Positions 32,485 through 44,096 are shown, counted from the first letter of the stretch. The stretch: DNA of 64,000 nucleotides from Bolinopsis microptera (GCF_026151205.1 NC_087080.1:9079720-9143719), one strand, 5' to 3'. A program made the numbers and translations. Notes: generated from the sequence alone by a model not told the origin.

Positions 32485-33045
32485 GGGGTGATCTTTGCAG
32501 CCTCGCGGCGGATGATACTTTTTGAGGACACCTGCCAAATCCAATATATATTATGTGTCATGAATATGATACAATAAGGGTAGTCCCATAAGTAAACTTA
32601 TTTAGCAAGGAATTCGCTTAACGTAATAATGATATTTCTTTTATTCAAATTTCTGATTTTCTGAATAGACTCGGTGAAGACAGATTCTAATGGAAATAAA
32701 ACGGTAATAATAATGTTACCTTAGCCTGTAAGATCTTTCGCAAATCCACCGAAGATGTATCCATTTGGGACTGGTTAATTCCTGCTAAAAATTTGAGGTT
32801 TACGATATTGGACTCTCGACTATGACTTTTCAGGACTTAGTTCAGTTACAAACTTCTCCTTTACTTTATCTTTAGCTGTAGCTATTAGCCAACTTCCCCC
32901 CAGCGATTTATTTTGTTTGGTCATGTTTTTCCATGCGCAAATCAGCATTGCCTGCCAGTAGAATGTGAATGCAACCAAGCTCTTCTGGTATTGTTTCTTC
33001 ACATTGAAGTCCGTCGCCTTAGGGTTTCCGAGTGAGTTCAAACTT
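32485..33045 (-). pseudogene. three consecutive exons of an unknown duplicated gene
   Basis: Frames at 32820-33041 (KKQYQKSLVAFTFYWQAMLI...), 32716-32812 (SNIVNLKFLAGINQSQMDTS, GTAACA donor) and 32450-32530 (VLKKYHPPRGCKDHPNGKSA, then YYGGT at a GTAAG donor) look like spliced exons in order. The first recurs at 39100-39230 and 44860-44965. The motif YHPPRGCKDHPNGKSAYYGG is distinctive, but I cannot name the family. It may be part of the RecQ/MULE-bearing transposon mosaic. Confidence 0.4.
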
Positions 33046-33084
33046 CCAGTAAAAAAGACCTTTTTTTAAAAGGTCTTTTCTTTG

Positions 33085-33410
33085 CCGGTAAAGTGCAGCT
33101 GTCCCGGTATCTGGTCTAATTACGTGTCGTCGGGGTCTACTCCTAATCTTGCCTTGCTCTCAGATACAGCATGTTGGGCACGATTTAACGTTCTTCAGCT
33201 TGGTTGTCTCCGACAGAAACTTCCGTACCCACTCAGTCACAGACTTATCTTTCATGGAGAAAATGCATTTTATCTCCAGGGCCCGTCTTCTCCGTCTTGG
33301 AACCGCTCAACTTTACAGCCACCAACGCATTATAGTCACTCCTTTTGAATGCCTCCACATCATTAACTGCAGCATCTAAGCATCGGACCCTGAACTGCAA
33401 TTAGTTTTGT
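33085..33410 (-). pseudogene. helicase-associated exon copy, uninterrupted (empty site)
   Basis: The frame reads VRCLDAAVNDVEAFKRSDYN then ALVAVKLSGSKTEKTGPGDK. The first part is shared with the RecQ-like exon at 37.6 kb. Around 33258 the text tttcatggagaaaatgc is the empty form of the site filled by the foldback element at 39441-39881. The frame is broken after the KTGPGDKMHF words. Confidence 0.5.
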
Positions 33411-33635
33411 AATTTTGTGAGTGCTTCCGCTAACGGAGGGATGAATACTGTTTTTAATCTTGGGTACCCTGGGGGTCCTTTCCGAAATGAAACTTAGTAG
33501 TAAATATTTCTTAGTTTTCCCTTTTTTGCTAAAATCCGTTCCGAAAACCAACTTAAGTAACAAAGTTAGCAAATTTTCAAAGAAAAGTTTTGAACTAAGT
33601 TTTTACTTTGATTTTTGCTTAGTTTCAACTTAAGG

Positions 33636-33647
33636 GGGGGGGGGGTT
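33636..33647. repeat. poly-G tract
   Basis: About 12 consecutive G at the left flank of the 33.67-34.83-kb foldback element. Confidence 0.9.
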
Positions 33648-33664
33648 CACCCTAATTTTTTGTG

Positions 33665-34830
33665 AAACTTGGTTTCGAGATAACAGTTGACCAACAAACT
33701 AGGACCGGTTACCGAACTTTTAAGGGGGTCCCGGACCCCAACCGCCAAATGTTGCCCGCGGGGCAGCCACGCCCATATTTGGTCCAAATCAGGCCCAATT
33801 TAGCCAAATACCCTGAACATGCCCAAAATCCAGATCTTAGGTGCTCTACTTGTAGCTAGTAGTCCCCTGAACTCGTATATGAATTTTCATCAAGATTGGA
33901 CAAAAAATGACTGAGTTATGAGCGAAAAACCATATGACCATATTTGGGCATACGCACCAAATTTGATCGATTTTGGCCCATAAATTGGTCAAATATCAAT
34001 ATTTTTGAATGAAACCAACTTTATATGGAAGGTAAGCCTATACTACACATTCTCTATGATTATCAGCTCAGTATCTAACTAACTGTGGATTCTGTGTTCA
34101 AATAATCGCAAAAAATTAACAAAATCGCCCATATCTCAGTTCGCGATATTTGCAAAACTGATTTCGCTCAAAACAATAGAACTCAATAGGGTTTCAATAT
34201 TTTTACATGAAATTTTCAGAATCAACGTAAAATCGCATTTCGACCTTAAGTTTTGTATTGGAATTTTGAGTTAGGCCTTTAAAAAAATTTGGCGGCCAAA
34301 TTCTGAAAAATGCCTGGCAAATTTTGGAATTTGGCCGCCAAATTTTTTTAAAGGCCTAACTCAAAATTCCAATACAAAACTTAAGGTCGAAATGCGATTT
34401 TACGTTGATTCTGAAAATTTCATGTAAAAATATTGAGACCCTATTGAGTTCTATTGTTTTGAGCGAAATCAGTTTCGCAAATATCGCGAACTGAGATATG
34501 GTCGATTTTGTTCATTTTTTGTGATTATTTGAACACAGAATCCACAGTTAGATAGATATTGAGCTGATAATCATAGAGAATGTGTAGTATAGGCTTATCT
34601 TACATATAAAGTTAGTCCCATCAAAAAATATTGATAATTGATCAATTTATGGGCTAAAATCTATCAATTTTGGTGCGTTTGCCCAAATATGGGCATATGG
34701 TTTTTAGCCCTTAACTCGGCCAATTTTTATCCAATTTTAATAAAACTTGATATGTGTGTTTAGGAGACTATTAGCTACAAGTAGAGCACACCAAAGCATG
34801 GTTTTGGGCATGTTTTGTTCATTTGAATTT
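33665..34830. mobile_element. 1.1-kb foldback element with long inverted arms
   Basis: Left arm (about 33800-34305) and right arm (about 34320-34822) are reverse complements over nearly 500 bp at roughly 90 percent, meeting at GGCGGCCAAATTC...GGCCGCCAAATTT near 34310. The outer 33665-33838 sequence (CCGGACCCCAACCGCC, GCCCGCGGGGCAGCC) is present alone, inverted, at 49785-49955. This is a long-TIR or foldback MITE, with the 49.8-kb copy as a solo end. No coding capacity. Confidence 0.85.
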
Positions 34831-35024
34831 TTGAGCATCAGATAAATTGACCCGTGTAAAATTTAATGATTTTTGAAAATTTCGACTGATTTTTAAAAAT
34901 TTCTAAAAACTTAAGATTGAAACTCAAAGTATAACAAAACACTGATTAAAACTACCAGTTCTTTGTATGGAAACAACAGTATAGAAGAACATAATAAATA
35001 AACAACATAATACAATAGATCACA

Positions 35025-36320
35025 CTAATCGAATTGTCCCGATTTATAAGAATCGTCAACAGCAGCAGAAACACCAGTTGCTGTCTTTACGATGTCAATC
35101 CTCCTTTTCATCTCCTTGTCCATATAAGTCTCCTCACTTACAATCCTTTTCTTGTCTTCTTTGACGATGAACTTTGTCAAGAACAAGGTTGGCATGAAAC
35201 CATTCTTCTCAACTATCTGCTTCAGGTATGCGTGCCCAGCGTTATTTTGCACGACACCTCGAGCAAAAGCTCCTCTTAGAATCTCAGGACCTCGGAACTG
35301 AAAATGAAAATGTGGTACAGTAGACAGTTATAGAAATTAGAAATTATATGATTACTACTCGCACAAGTAATTGAATTCTAAAACAATGATTTTATTTATA
35401 ACCCAAATGATTAATCGGCTCATTATACCTTCTTTTTCGAATGCTGGCTGTGAACCGAACTGAAGAGGGATTCCAAGTCGTCAGTGTGGAGACCCTTCGA
35501 AAGTTTCACAAGCATTAGATCGCTAGTGAATTCTTCAATTATTGGCAGCAGCAATTGATAGAACTCGCCGTACAAGTGCGTCTTTTTCTTGTCGTCATAC
35601 CTGATTAAAAGAGCTCAGTAATTCTCTCCTATGCAAGGGGGGGGGGGGGGGGGGGGGGGGGTAAAATGTTTTGCAAATAACAGCTGGTCTAAAATATGAT
35701 TAAAAATGTTTATTGATTCAATAAGACTAACTCTGAAAGGTCGCCAGCTTTCTGTCTCCTCCAACCACAAAAGCTATTCTTTCCTTTGGAGCACAGTTTG
35801 TGACGATGAGCAGGAGGTGTCACCATGCAGTTATGCAAGAAAACTCCCCGGATCCCTTTGTTCAAACCTTTCATCTGTGATAGTTGTCGTTGTAAGCTTG
35901 TAAATTTCCGATGTCAGGTAATTGTGAGACAGAAAAAATATGCATTGTTTGACCTCTTAGGACTTGTAACGAAATATTTATAATAAAATTATATTTATAC
36001 CTTCTCTTCTACCGATATCGTTTCAGCAGTCACGCTCTTAACAATCTTTTTGACCTGTATCTGCAAACTGGTGCACTTGTCTCCCGTCATTCGGTGACCT
36101 CCAGCACCTCTTATGGAAGCGTTTTTCTGCTCTGTTACCTCTATTTTGTCCTTCTTCTTTTTTCTACCAAAACATTCACAAGTGGGAACTTGTGATTCCT
36201 CAATCTAGCTCCAAGATTTCGGCACCAGTGTTCCACGCAGTAGTTATCGTTGACTCTCAGGCATCCGACAACACCCTTCTGGTGGTCTAGCTCCCACTGC
36301 TTAAACTCGTCGCTCTTTCT
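35025..36320 (-). pseudogene. MULE-like transposase, multi-exon fragment
   Basis: Exons in order on the - strand: about 36172-36318 (VVGCLRVNDNYCVEHWCRNL, GARLRNH), 36000-36165 (SIRGAGGHRMTGDKC), 35700-35905 (HRHKLCSKGKNSFCGWRRQK), 35429-35600 (THLYGEFYQLLLPIIEEFTS, LHTDDLESLFSSVHS) and 35025-35299 (FRGPEILRGAFARGVVQNNA, stop at 35025). The series C-x-NH/EH-V-KR-G--LR, then HC...W-C, then NESLHS-like, then AV--FN-G-like is the C-terminal half of a widespread metazoan MULE-type transposase. Frames shift between exons 1 and 2, and the catalytic N-terminal half is not seen. Probably a dead element. Confidence 0.55.
35638..35661. repeat. poly-G tract, about 24 nt
   Basis: An unbroken G run between two MULE-like exons. 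Likely G-quadruplex forming; its length may be unreliable in assembly. Confidence 0.95.
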
Positions 36321-36424
36321 GTGATAAGTATAATTTACTATTAATTTACAGTGCAGAACTTGGTCATATCAAAAGCAAAAAAACTAAATCTATTACCAAT
36401 CGATAGGACATAAAACACACTTAC

Positions 36425-37655
36425 AGAAATGATTTCCATTCAGGAGACTTTGCATCTGTATGCTGTAGTTTTGTACGAGTGGCACACAGACCCAAATCCT
36501 TGTACGCAAAACGTATATGGAACATTACATCTGAGTCCCTATCACGTACGACTCCGTCATACACAACCCCTCCTTCCGGCCAGCTTTGACTCCGTTCGAA
36601 CATTTCTCGAACACCTGTGGCCTCCTTTTATTACTCTCATACTTAAGGCACTTGTAGCGATAACAATTCTCACCATCTTATTCTCTGTCATCAAGCTTGA
36701 GGCTATCTCGTTTTGTTTTATGTCGGGTATTTGGGAGTGAAATACCTCAACTGTTTCCACTAGGTCGGGTCTCTCAGCATAACATAGGGCCTGAAGTTTT
36801 TATTGTCACATTGTCGGTTTTGAAATATTAAAAGTTTTATTTGTTATCGGAAATGTGTACTTCAATATAATTTTAGATCGGATGTATTGGTGATGCGTCT
36901 GTTCACTGATGCGTCTGTTCACTGGGTTCTTTTCTATTTTGGTTACAGTTTTCGGATTGATACCCAGGCTTTTCAGCGTCACTTCTGGTCTATTCTGATA
37001 AAAATAAACACAAAGTTAGCTAACATAGTACAAACACTTGGAAGCACTGTAAAGTGTCCGAAATTTTAAGAGTTACAATGATCATCTATTTAATTTTTGA
37101 TGATTTGAAACCTTAAGATATGAATCATGACTCAAACAAAAATTAAACAGGTATTTTTTATTGCTGATTACTAGACCAACCGAATTTTGCTACAAAGTTA
37201 CTGCTTCAAATTAAGACTTACCTTTAATTTTGCGATTGTCTGCGAGAGATCTTTAAAATTCTTCTCTGAATGGCCGTTCTCCTCCTCCCCAAGTTTTTAA
37301 ACAATGAGCTTCATCTATTACATACAGCGTACACCTTTCTCCAACAGCGTCTAATATCTGCAGTACGTTAACGATAAAAAAGTGGTACGGTCATTTCAGA
37401 GCTAACGAAGGGGTTTCAAGGTATTTTAAGTCATAAGTGTACAAGGTATTATCAAATTTAGTCGTAAGAATCTGTCCTACATCACTCTTAAATCATTTTG
37501 TTTCCAATCTGGCATAACAAATGATTGTCACTCACTAATTTTTCTTTAGAGCTGACAAGTAGCTCAGGCTGAACCACCAACGCATTGTAATCATTCCGTT
37601 TGAATGCCTCCACATCATCAACTGCAGCATCTAAGCATCGGACCCTGAACTGCAA
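36425..37655 (-). pseudogene. RecQ-like helicase, four exon fragments in order
   Basis: 37503-37655: RCLDAAVDDVEAFKRNDYNA, then LVVQPELLVSSKEKLVS. 37224-37376: TLYVIDEAHCLKTWGGGERP, motif II with the RecQ-type HCLxxWG, ending at a GTAAGT donor. 36895-36990: VTLKSLGINPKTVTKIEKNP. 36425-36790: VEVFHSQIPDIKQNEIASSL, then MVRIVIATSALSM, motif V. The order is that of RecQ helicase cores. Motif VI is absent, the DEAH exon has a one-base frame break, and SALSMRV replaces the usual SALSMGV. It is therefore a decayed or partial copy of a repeated gene. Confidence 0.6.
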
Positions 37656-37699
37656 TTAGTTTTGTAATTTTGTGAGTGCTTCCGCTAACGGAGGGATGA

Positions 37700-38560
37700 A
37701 TACTGTTTTTTAATCTTGCTTTAACGATTGCTTTTAAATTAAATAAAGAAAATTGTCGAAACATGGCTAATGACTATGAAAAATCAGCACTGCTAATAAT
37801 AATAATATCTTCGATAAAGATACTTTACAAACCTTCTCTTTTAACGTTTTAACATGGACGTCGACCCTTCATTCGTAATTTAAGGGCCCATGATCATGTC
37901 ACTAATAGTAACTTCAGTGAGTGCATGTGAAATGCAAATAATAATATCCCTACTAAATATTCAATCTCAGTGTATTCTTAAATATAATACTCCGGTTTCG
38001 TAGTGTCCTCTGCCAACTGTTCGATGTCCTCTCCGGGAAGCTGGATCTCACCTAGAGAATCACGTGCACTGTCGGCCAGCATAATTTATAAATGGTCGGA
38101 TTACAACAGAATATTCTGATTTGAGCTGTTTCCTTAAAATAGTAATTTTACCGTATTACAAAATATGTACTGGACATGTTTAGTCTTCCCATTACATGCA
38201 AATGTGTACCCACTTCATCAAGGAGTGGCTCATCCTACAGTATAGGAACACTGGATAGTTGTTTTTCAAGTTCTATTCAATTTCCTGATAAGAACACAAT
38301 TGTGTACTCGAACGATAGCATTTTGTTACCGTCGCGTCATACGCCTGAAATAGAGTGGTTCAGTCGCAGTTTAATCTCTCCAATATGGGGGAGCACGTCA
38401 AATCCTTCAGACATTAAAGTTTTCCGGATCATGTGTACTGCCTTCGGCCGAGATCCGCATCAAGAAGAATCAATGCTGCCGAATTGTATTGATTAAAATG
38501 CATCCTCTTCGTGCTTGTAGGAGCATTCTCCACCATGGGTTTGTCCTCTCCAGCATTATA
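37700..38560. repeat. segment duplicated near 45.3-46.0 kb
   Basis: Text around 37800-37990 recurs in part at 31850, 40110, 41850 and 45330. The block 37990-38500 recurs at 45525-45960, including the frame SARDSLREIQLPGEDIEQLA-like exon at 45.4-45.6 kb. No intact gene here. Confidence 0.6.
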
Positions 38561-39300
38561 TCTGATTTTCCTGAATATTGCTTCATTCTCTTCAGATTGT
38601 ATGTGGTTTAACGTTATAAAATCTTTCTAGTATATTTTTAAAACACACTCATAATTAAGTGTGATGATGTGCAGTATTGATATTGTGTTAATGATGAAAT
38701 CACAAATATTAGATCAAACTTCCAGGTGATCATCAAAATGGTTCTTGGCTATGTTTAATCGCTGGTTTCTGGGGAACTGTTGGCTAAGAAGCCCAGCATT
38801 GTCACAGAACCCACCGAACCCATCGACGAAAGTCACACCAAAATTGGAAGGGATCAGCTCAGTAAGAATAAGGCGATAAAAACAAACAACTTTTCTATTT
38901 AGTTCAGCAAGCTTTGTGGGCTGGGCTAGACAAACATATACATGTGCTCTAGGGTTAACAGCCTGAATTTTCTCAATCTTTTAAATATATTATTTATGAT
39001 TTTTAATTGCTGTTATATCATAAAATTTAATCGATTGATTCAGAATATTTGAGTATATTGAAATGTAGCGAACCTTCGTTCAGTATCAATCTTGACCATA
39101 TCCTGGTTATGCTTCCATGCGCAAATCAGCATTGCCTGCCAGTAGAATGTGAATGCAGCCAACTAGCCAAGCTCTTCTGGTATTGTTTCTTCACCTTGAA
39201 GTCCGCCGCCTTAGGGTTTCTGAGTGAGTTCAAACTTCTAGTAAAAGATACCTTTTTTGTGCACATCGTTAAAGTGTAGCTGTCCCGGTATCTGATCTAA
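38560..39300. other. duplicated, unassigned region
   Basis: 38570-38740 matches 46070-46220 (the downstream edge of the TMEM245-like exon). 39054-39290 matches 32815-33080 and 44810-44965. No gene is intact. Confidence 0.5.
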
Positions 39301-40035
39301 TTACGTGTGGTCGGGGTCCACTCCTAATCTTGTCCTGCTCTCAGATACGGCATGTTGGACACGTTCTAACGTTCTTCAGCTTGGTTGTCTCCGACTGAAA
39401 CTTCCGTACCCACTCAGCCACATGCTTGTCTTTCATGGAGAGGGGGGGGGTCCAAGGGGAACTTTGGGGAACTTTGGGAAAGTACCCCAAGATTTCTGAA
39501 GTTCCCCAAAAAAAACTTCCCCAAAACTCCCCAAAGTTCCCCAAAATTATTCAAAATTATTCAAAATTATTCAAAATTATTCAAAATTTCTCTAATATAC
39601 ATTAATACCCATTAATGTTAACATGTATGTTATTATAAGGTATAATCTTAACTTACTTGTTGATACTTGCAGCATGATCATTTTTTTGGCATGATCATTT
39701 TTTTGGGGAACTTTGGGGAACTTTCTGAAGTTCCCCAAAAAAAAGTTCCCCAAAATTATTTGTTTCATTCATAATTTTTGGGGAACTTTGGGAAAGTCCC
39801 CCAGGTTTCCTGAAGTTTCCCAAAAAAAAGTTCCCCAAAACTCCCCAAAGTTCCCCTTGGACCCCCCCCCCCCCCCCCCCCTGGAGCAAATGCATTTTAT
39901 CTCCAGGGCCCGTCTTCTCCGTCTTGGAACCGCTCACCTTTACAGCCACCAACGCATTATAGTCACTCATTTTTAATGCCTCCACATCATCAACTGCAGC
40001 ATCTAAGCATCGGGCCCTGAACTGCAATTGGGTAC
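39300..40035 (-). pseudogene. helicase-associated exon copy, interrupted by a foldback element
   Basis: 39300-39440 reads MKDKHVAEWVRKFQSETTKL then KNVRTCPTC; 39887-40035 reads RCLDAAVDDVEALKMSDYNA. Together they are the same exon pair as 33085-33410 with the 441-bp foldback element set between them. Confidence 0.55.
39441..39881. mobile_element. 441-bp foldback MITE with poly-G/poly-C ends
   Basis: It begins A plus nine G, then TCCAAGGGGAACTTTGGGGA, and ends in the inverse of that followed by about 20 C. A TGGAG target duplication stands at 39436-39440 and 39882-39886. The related locus at 33258 has one TGGAG and no insert, which is the empty site. The interior is built of CCCCAAA/TTTGGGG words and has no coding capacity; the open frames across it are repeat artefacts. 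Confidence 0.85.
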
Positions 40036-40039
40036 CGGT

Positions 40040-42560
40040 ACAATTACCGGTACAATTATCGATCTTATAATATAGATCATCAATGTGCCGATTCAGTGAG
40101 TGGGTATATCTGGGGGCCCATGATCATGTCACTAATAGTAACTTCGGTGAGTGCATGTGAAATGTAAATAATAAAATCCCTACTAAATACACAATATCAG
40201 TGTATTCTCAAATATAATACTCCGGTAAAATAAATATCTAAATCTAAACTCTTTGGCTCTGCTGCCGCACCAATTGAGCTGATAAGAAGTATCTTCGATT
40301 CTGCCCAGCTCACTGTAGGAGGATTGCTGTTCTTCCTGAAAATAATTTTGGTTTGATCATGGTAGAAGATCTATCAAAACTTTTCTATGGAACTGTATAA
40401 ATTGAAAAAAAAATAAGTTTGTACTATAATACATTATACTAACTTTAATACATTATCACAATGATCGATGTTTTGCAACATGGGGGCCTCTGTTCTTCCA
40501 TGGAAACCCCGATCCGGTTCTCCCTTTGAATCCACAGATAGAACAGTAAAACAATTTTACTTAATCAAACAGATTTGTCTTACCCTCAACTCTTAGATCT
40601 TGCACCGACAACCTCCTCCTTCGCTTATTTGTTGCAAAGCGCAACTGAGCCTCTGTTGCCTCCCTGTACATTCCTTGCTGAGCAATCATGTCACGGAAAA
40701 AAATGAGAAATCGTGATATTACTGACCCCATGCCTCATCATGAATCTTGACATTACTATAAAAGAAAATAATATATTACAGTATTAATGTGATGTTATGT
40801 GTTTATTGTAATCAATTAATCAATCTATTAATAATGACACAAACATCATCACACATCATCAAGAATATTTCTACAAATATTTAAAATTTAGATAAAATAA
40901 ATATCTAGATCTATACTCTTAGACCCAATAATAAAAATGTGCCTAATTTACATACTTTCCACTACTATATAAGTTAATAAAACTTTTCTTTGCAACGTGG
41001 GGATTCCACCTACGATATTTATTATGCTTTTCTTTATTAATAGCATAATGTATTCCCTCAATTCTTCCTAAAACTTTATCAGAGACATACCAAAAATAAC
41101 TATCATTGACAGATTTCTTTGAAATCATTTCTTTCTTAAATCCTTCTAGTTTAACTTAAAAACTTAAAACTGACAATTCATTTGCCCACCACAACTGAAC
41201 AGGTTTTTAACCCGTGCTTGGAAGCCACGTGGTTTTTGTAAAATTTGCTATCGAGGAACTGGACATGGATGTCACATATTTTGTACCAAAAGTAATGTAC
41301 GTTAACATCGCGATGCAAAGTAGTACTTACGTCCTCTTCGAAGAAGGCTGTCGGAGCAAATCGTCCAAAGTGAGACTTGCTGAATAACAAGATTGCAGCT
41401 GTTTCTTTAAATCAGTCAATACATTAAAGTTTTATTTGAAAGTTGAAAGATGAAGAGGTACAGTTCTTTTCATTTTTGTACGCCTCGAATACGCTTAGCA
41501 TTTAAATTCTAGGTAATATTTATTTCTAATAAACATTTCTATTACATCATCAGATAAGAAATATTTAAAAACAATTACTCGTATATATGACGGAAGAAGA
41601 CCCGGCTCACGTCCGTAATGTGAACACATACCGAGAGCTCAAACACTTCTTAATATACTTCATAATACACAGCTACTTACTAGACTGTCATGTGAACCCT
41701 ACCCAGGTTCTTGGTTGTCCGGCTGTTAGGATGGTTATAATATGGATCACATCACAAATGATACGTCACTGATTGGGCCATGTGATGTGATACCTGTGGG
41801 AGGCCGAAATGAGAGGTTCCTAGTTGTCGGTCACCGGTCGTCGACCCTTTATTCGTAATTGAAGGGCCCCTGATCATGTTACTTATAATATCTTGAGTAA
41901 GTGTATGTGAAATGTAAATAATAATATCCCTATTAAATATTCAATCTCAGTTTAAATATGAGATTTTAAGCGGGAAAAAACTAATCAGTTTTTTCCCGCT
42001 TCTAAATAGTCTACCACAGTCGCTGTTCGTTTACGCTTTCTTGGCGTAAAGGCTGACATCGCCACCTGATTTCCCGGCATCGCCACTTGATCTTATTCTT
42101 AAATATAATACTCTGGTTTCACTAGGTCTGATGTTTCTTCTTCAATACAAACCTGTAAAAACGTATGTTCTGAAAACGCTATCATTCTGTCGATTGTGTA
42201 ACAAGTTATAAAATCATTGCAAGTGAATCAACTTTTATGCATGCACCTCTTGCCCAGTGGTAGGACCGAAACCATAATTATGGAAGGGAAGGCATCTCTT
42301 CAACCATCTGTCAATCCTCGATTGCCACTGGCTCAGTTTTCCCATCCCTCTCATTTGGGGATTCAAATTTGGTTTGACTTGTAAATTATGCACGAATTAT
42401 GGCCAGGTCTAAATCACTCTTGTCTTTTTTTTGTGATACATGTAAAAACACGTAAATTGATCAAGGTTACTCTGACTCAATCAAATTTAATCAAAATGTG
42501 AAGTGAACGGATGAGAATGTTCAAACCTCTTTCCTTTTGAGCATCTTCTCCAGATTTTTG
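40040..42560. other. mosaic of repeats and exon-like scraps
   Basis: Exon-like - strand words: 40645-40720 (FRDMIAQQGMYREATEAQLR) and 40240-40330 after a tattttcag acceptor (NSNPPTVSWAESKILLISSI). Frames at 40930-41128 and 41178-41390 are open but unrecognised. 40110-40220 and 41850-41960 are copies of the 37.9-kb repeat, and 42120-42400 recurs at 50110-50420. No gene can be named. Confidence 0.35.
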
Positions 42561-42842
42561 ACTACATTTTCAAACATTCGTTTGACCTCGCTCTCTGTGC
42601 ATATGACCATGAAATAATTAATATAGCTGAACATTTTACTACTGGCCTTCCTGACCCTGTAGCTCTGGCTACCGACCCCTGCTGCTCATATCGCTTCAGA
42701 ATGCGATATATGGTAGCTTTATCCATATCCTCTGCTATAAAGTGTTTTGCAGTAAAGCTTTTCCAGTCTGTACGACGGGTTTTGTGAGTATCGGCAAACT
42801 GTACAACTCGTAAACGAGCCTGCTCCTGGTTAGAAACCATTA
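42560..42842 (-). pseudogene. Tc1/mariner-type transposase N-terminal HTH fragment
   Basis: The frame reads NQEQARLRVVQFADTHKTRR, then FTAKHFIAEDMDKATIYRIL, then ARATGSGRP, the paired HTH and GRPR-like linker of mariner-type transposases. The frame then drifts (KMFSYINYFMVICTESEVKR in another frame), and no DDE core follows. Dead fragment. Confidence 0.6.
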
Positions 42843-43165
42843 TCAGGGTATGGATGGACAGAATTGATAAAATCGCGATGGAAATAGTTTGCATATCGTT
42901 TGGAGTGACCGCTGTTTGTAATGGAATTTCAAAATTTTAATCAGATGGCACGTGAGGAATTTACAACACGTAGTCTCATTTTTATTCATCACCCGTTAAT
43001 TGTGAACAGTACGCAGTTTTATTCATTGATGATGATGATAAATATCTTGACTATTAATGTCGTTACCTTTTATAATAAACGTTCAAGGAGTACACTCTGC
43101 AACGTCAGGCCGATGAACATTTTACTTCTGTCGCTGAATGCTACTTGTCTTAATGTCTCCTTCAC

Positions 43166-43230
43166 AAAAAAAAATTAAAAAAAAAATAAAAAAATAATTT
43201 AAAAAAGAAAAATTAAATAAAAAAAAAAAA
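43166..43230. mobile_element. A-rich insert with 14-bp target duplication
   Basis: AATGTCTCCTTCAC stands at 43152-43165 and again at 43231-43244. Between them are 65 bases that are almost all A with a few T. This is what an extreme 5'-truncated target-primed insertion of a poly(A) tail would leave. Confidence 0.75.
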
Positions 43231-43384
43231 AATGTCTCCTTCACCGCGAATCCCACGTGGGATGCAGCGTCTCCTGATGACAATTAAATCTGTTTGTAAT
43301 AATAGTATAGGTTATCAGAATAAAAGATAAGAAGAGAATGTAATGGTTAAAATGAAATATGTAAACAAATTAGTGTGCATAGTC

Positions 43385-43685
43385 TCAACTAGTGTGCATA
43401 GTCTCAACTGATTCTTCATCATTATTTAAGCGATTAAAAAACAAAATTTTGTTCTTAAATTCGGTAAAATCTCCTTCTTTGAAGTATGGTCCAAGCAGGT
43501 TCCTGTCATGTTGGTTCTTCGAAAAGAGGAAGTCTGTATCTGCATTCTCCCGTACTCTTCTGTAGATCCTCTCCACGAACCTCTACTGTTCAAAGACACC
43601 CTGTAACCCTGTATGGTGTTGGAATATTCTTCTTCTTCCTTCTTGTTCTCTTTCCCATCCATTATTCTGTAACGATCTAGAATTT
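43385..43685 (-). pseudogene. exon fragment FVERIYRRVRENADTD..., copy 1
   Basis: After a ctttgaacag acceptor the frame reads RFVERIYRRVRENADTDFLF then SKNQHDRNLLGPYFKEGDF and stops near 43385. Copies lie at 50575-50700 (truncated by a stop) and, for the upstream KENKKEEEEYSNTIQ part, at 51890-51975. Unknown protein. Confidence 0.4.
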
Positions 43686-43883
43686 CGGCCTTTTCGTCCT
43701 TAGTGTTTAAATTATGTTAAGTTATACAGGGTGTACCGTAGAAAGTGTGACTTTTTTCCACTTCTGTAATTTTTTTACAAAATCAAACTTCATAGTTATT
43801 TTTAACTAAATTTTGTTGGAAATATATTTGAATTAATGATAGTAATAAAAAATATGGTTAATAGTGAAGCACCTTCCAAAAAA

Positions 43884-44096
43884 AGGTCGGTAAACATGTC
43901 TATAAAGTCTATCATATCAGTGAGGAGGATAGCAAGGATAATAAGGAGGGAGGTTATCATCTCCTTGTAGGTTATCAGGGTAACGGCTCCTACCCATAGT
44001 AGGAACTGTTGGAGAGCGTAGAACGGTAACACTACTATACCCAGTACTAGTGGCACGCCTGTATAAGAGTATTGGTAATTAATAGCCTATAACTAA
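43884..44096 (-). pseudogene. duplicate of the TMEM245-like exon B
   Basis: It differs from 49262-49474 by about one base over 213 bp and includes the same acceptor. It encodes VPLVLGIVVLPFYALQQFLL through MIDFIDMFTDL, then runs into unrelated sequence. It lacks the flanking exons in order, so it is a non-functional or exon-duplicated copy. Confidence 0.75.

Noticed and set aside
39341-40027. Open frames through the poly-G/poly-C foldback element
   Set aside because: They are produced by CCCCAAA-type simple sequence; only the short exon words at the edges are coding relics.
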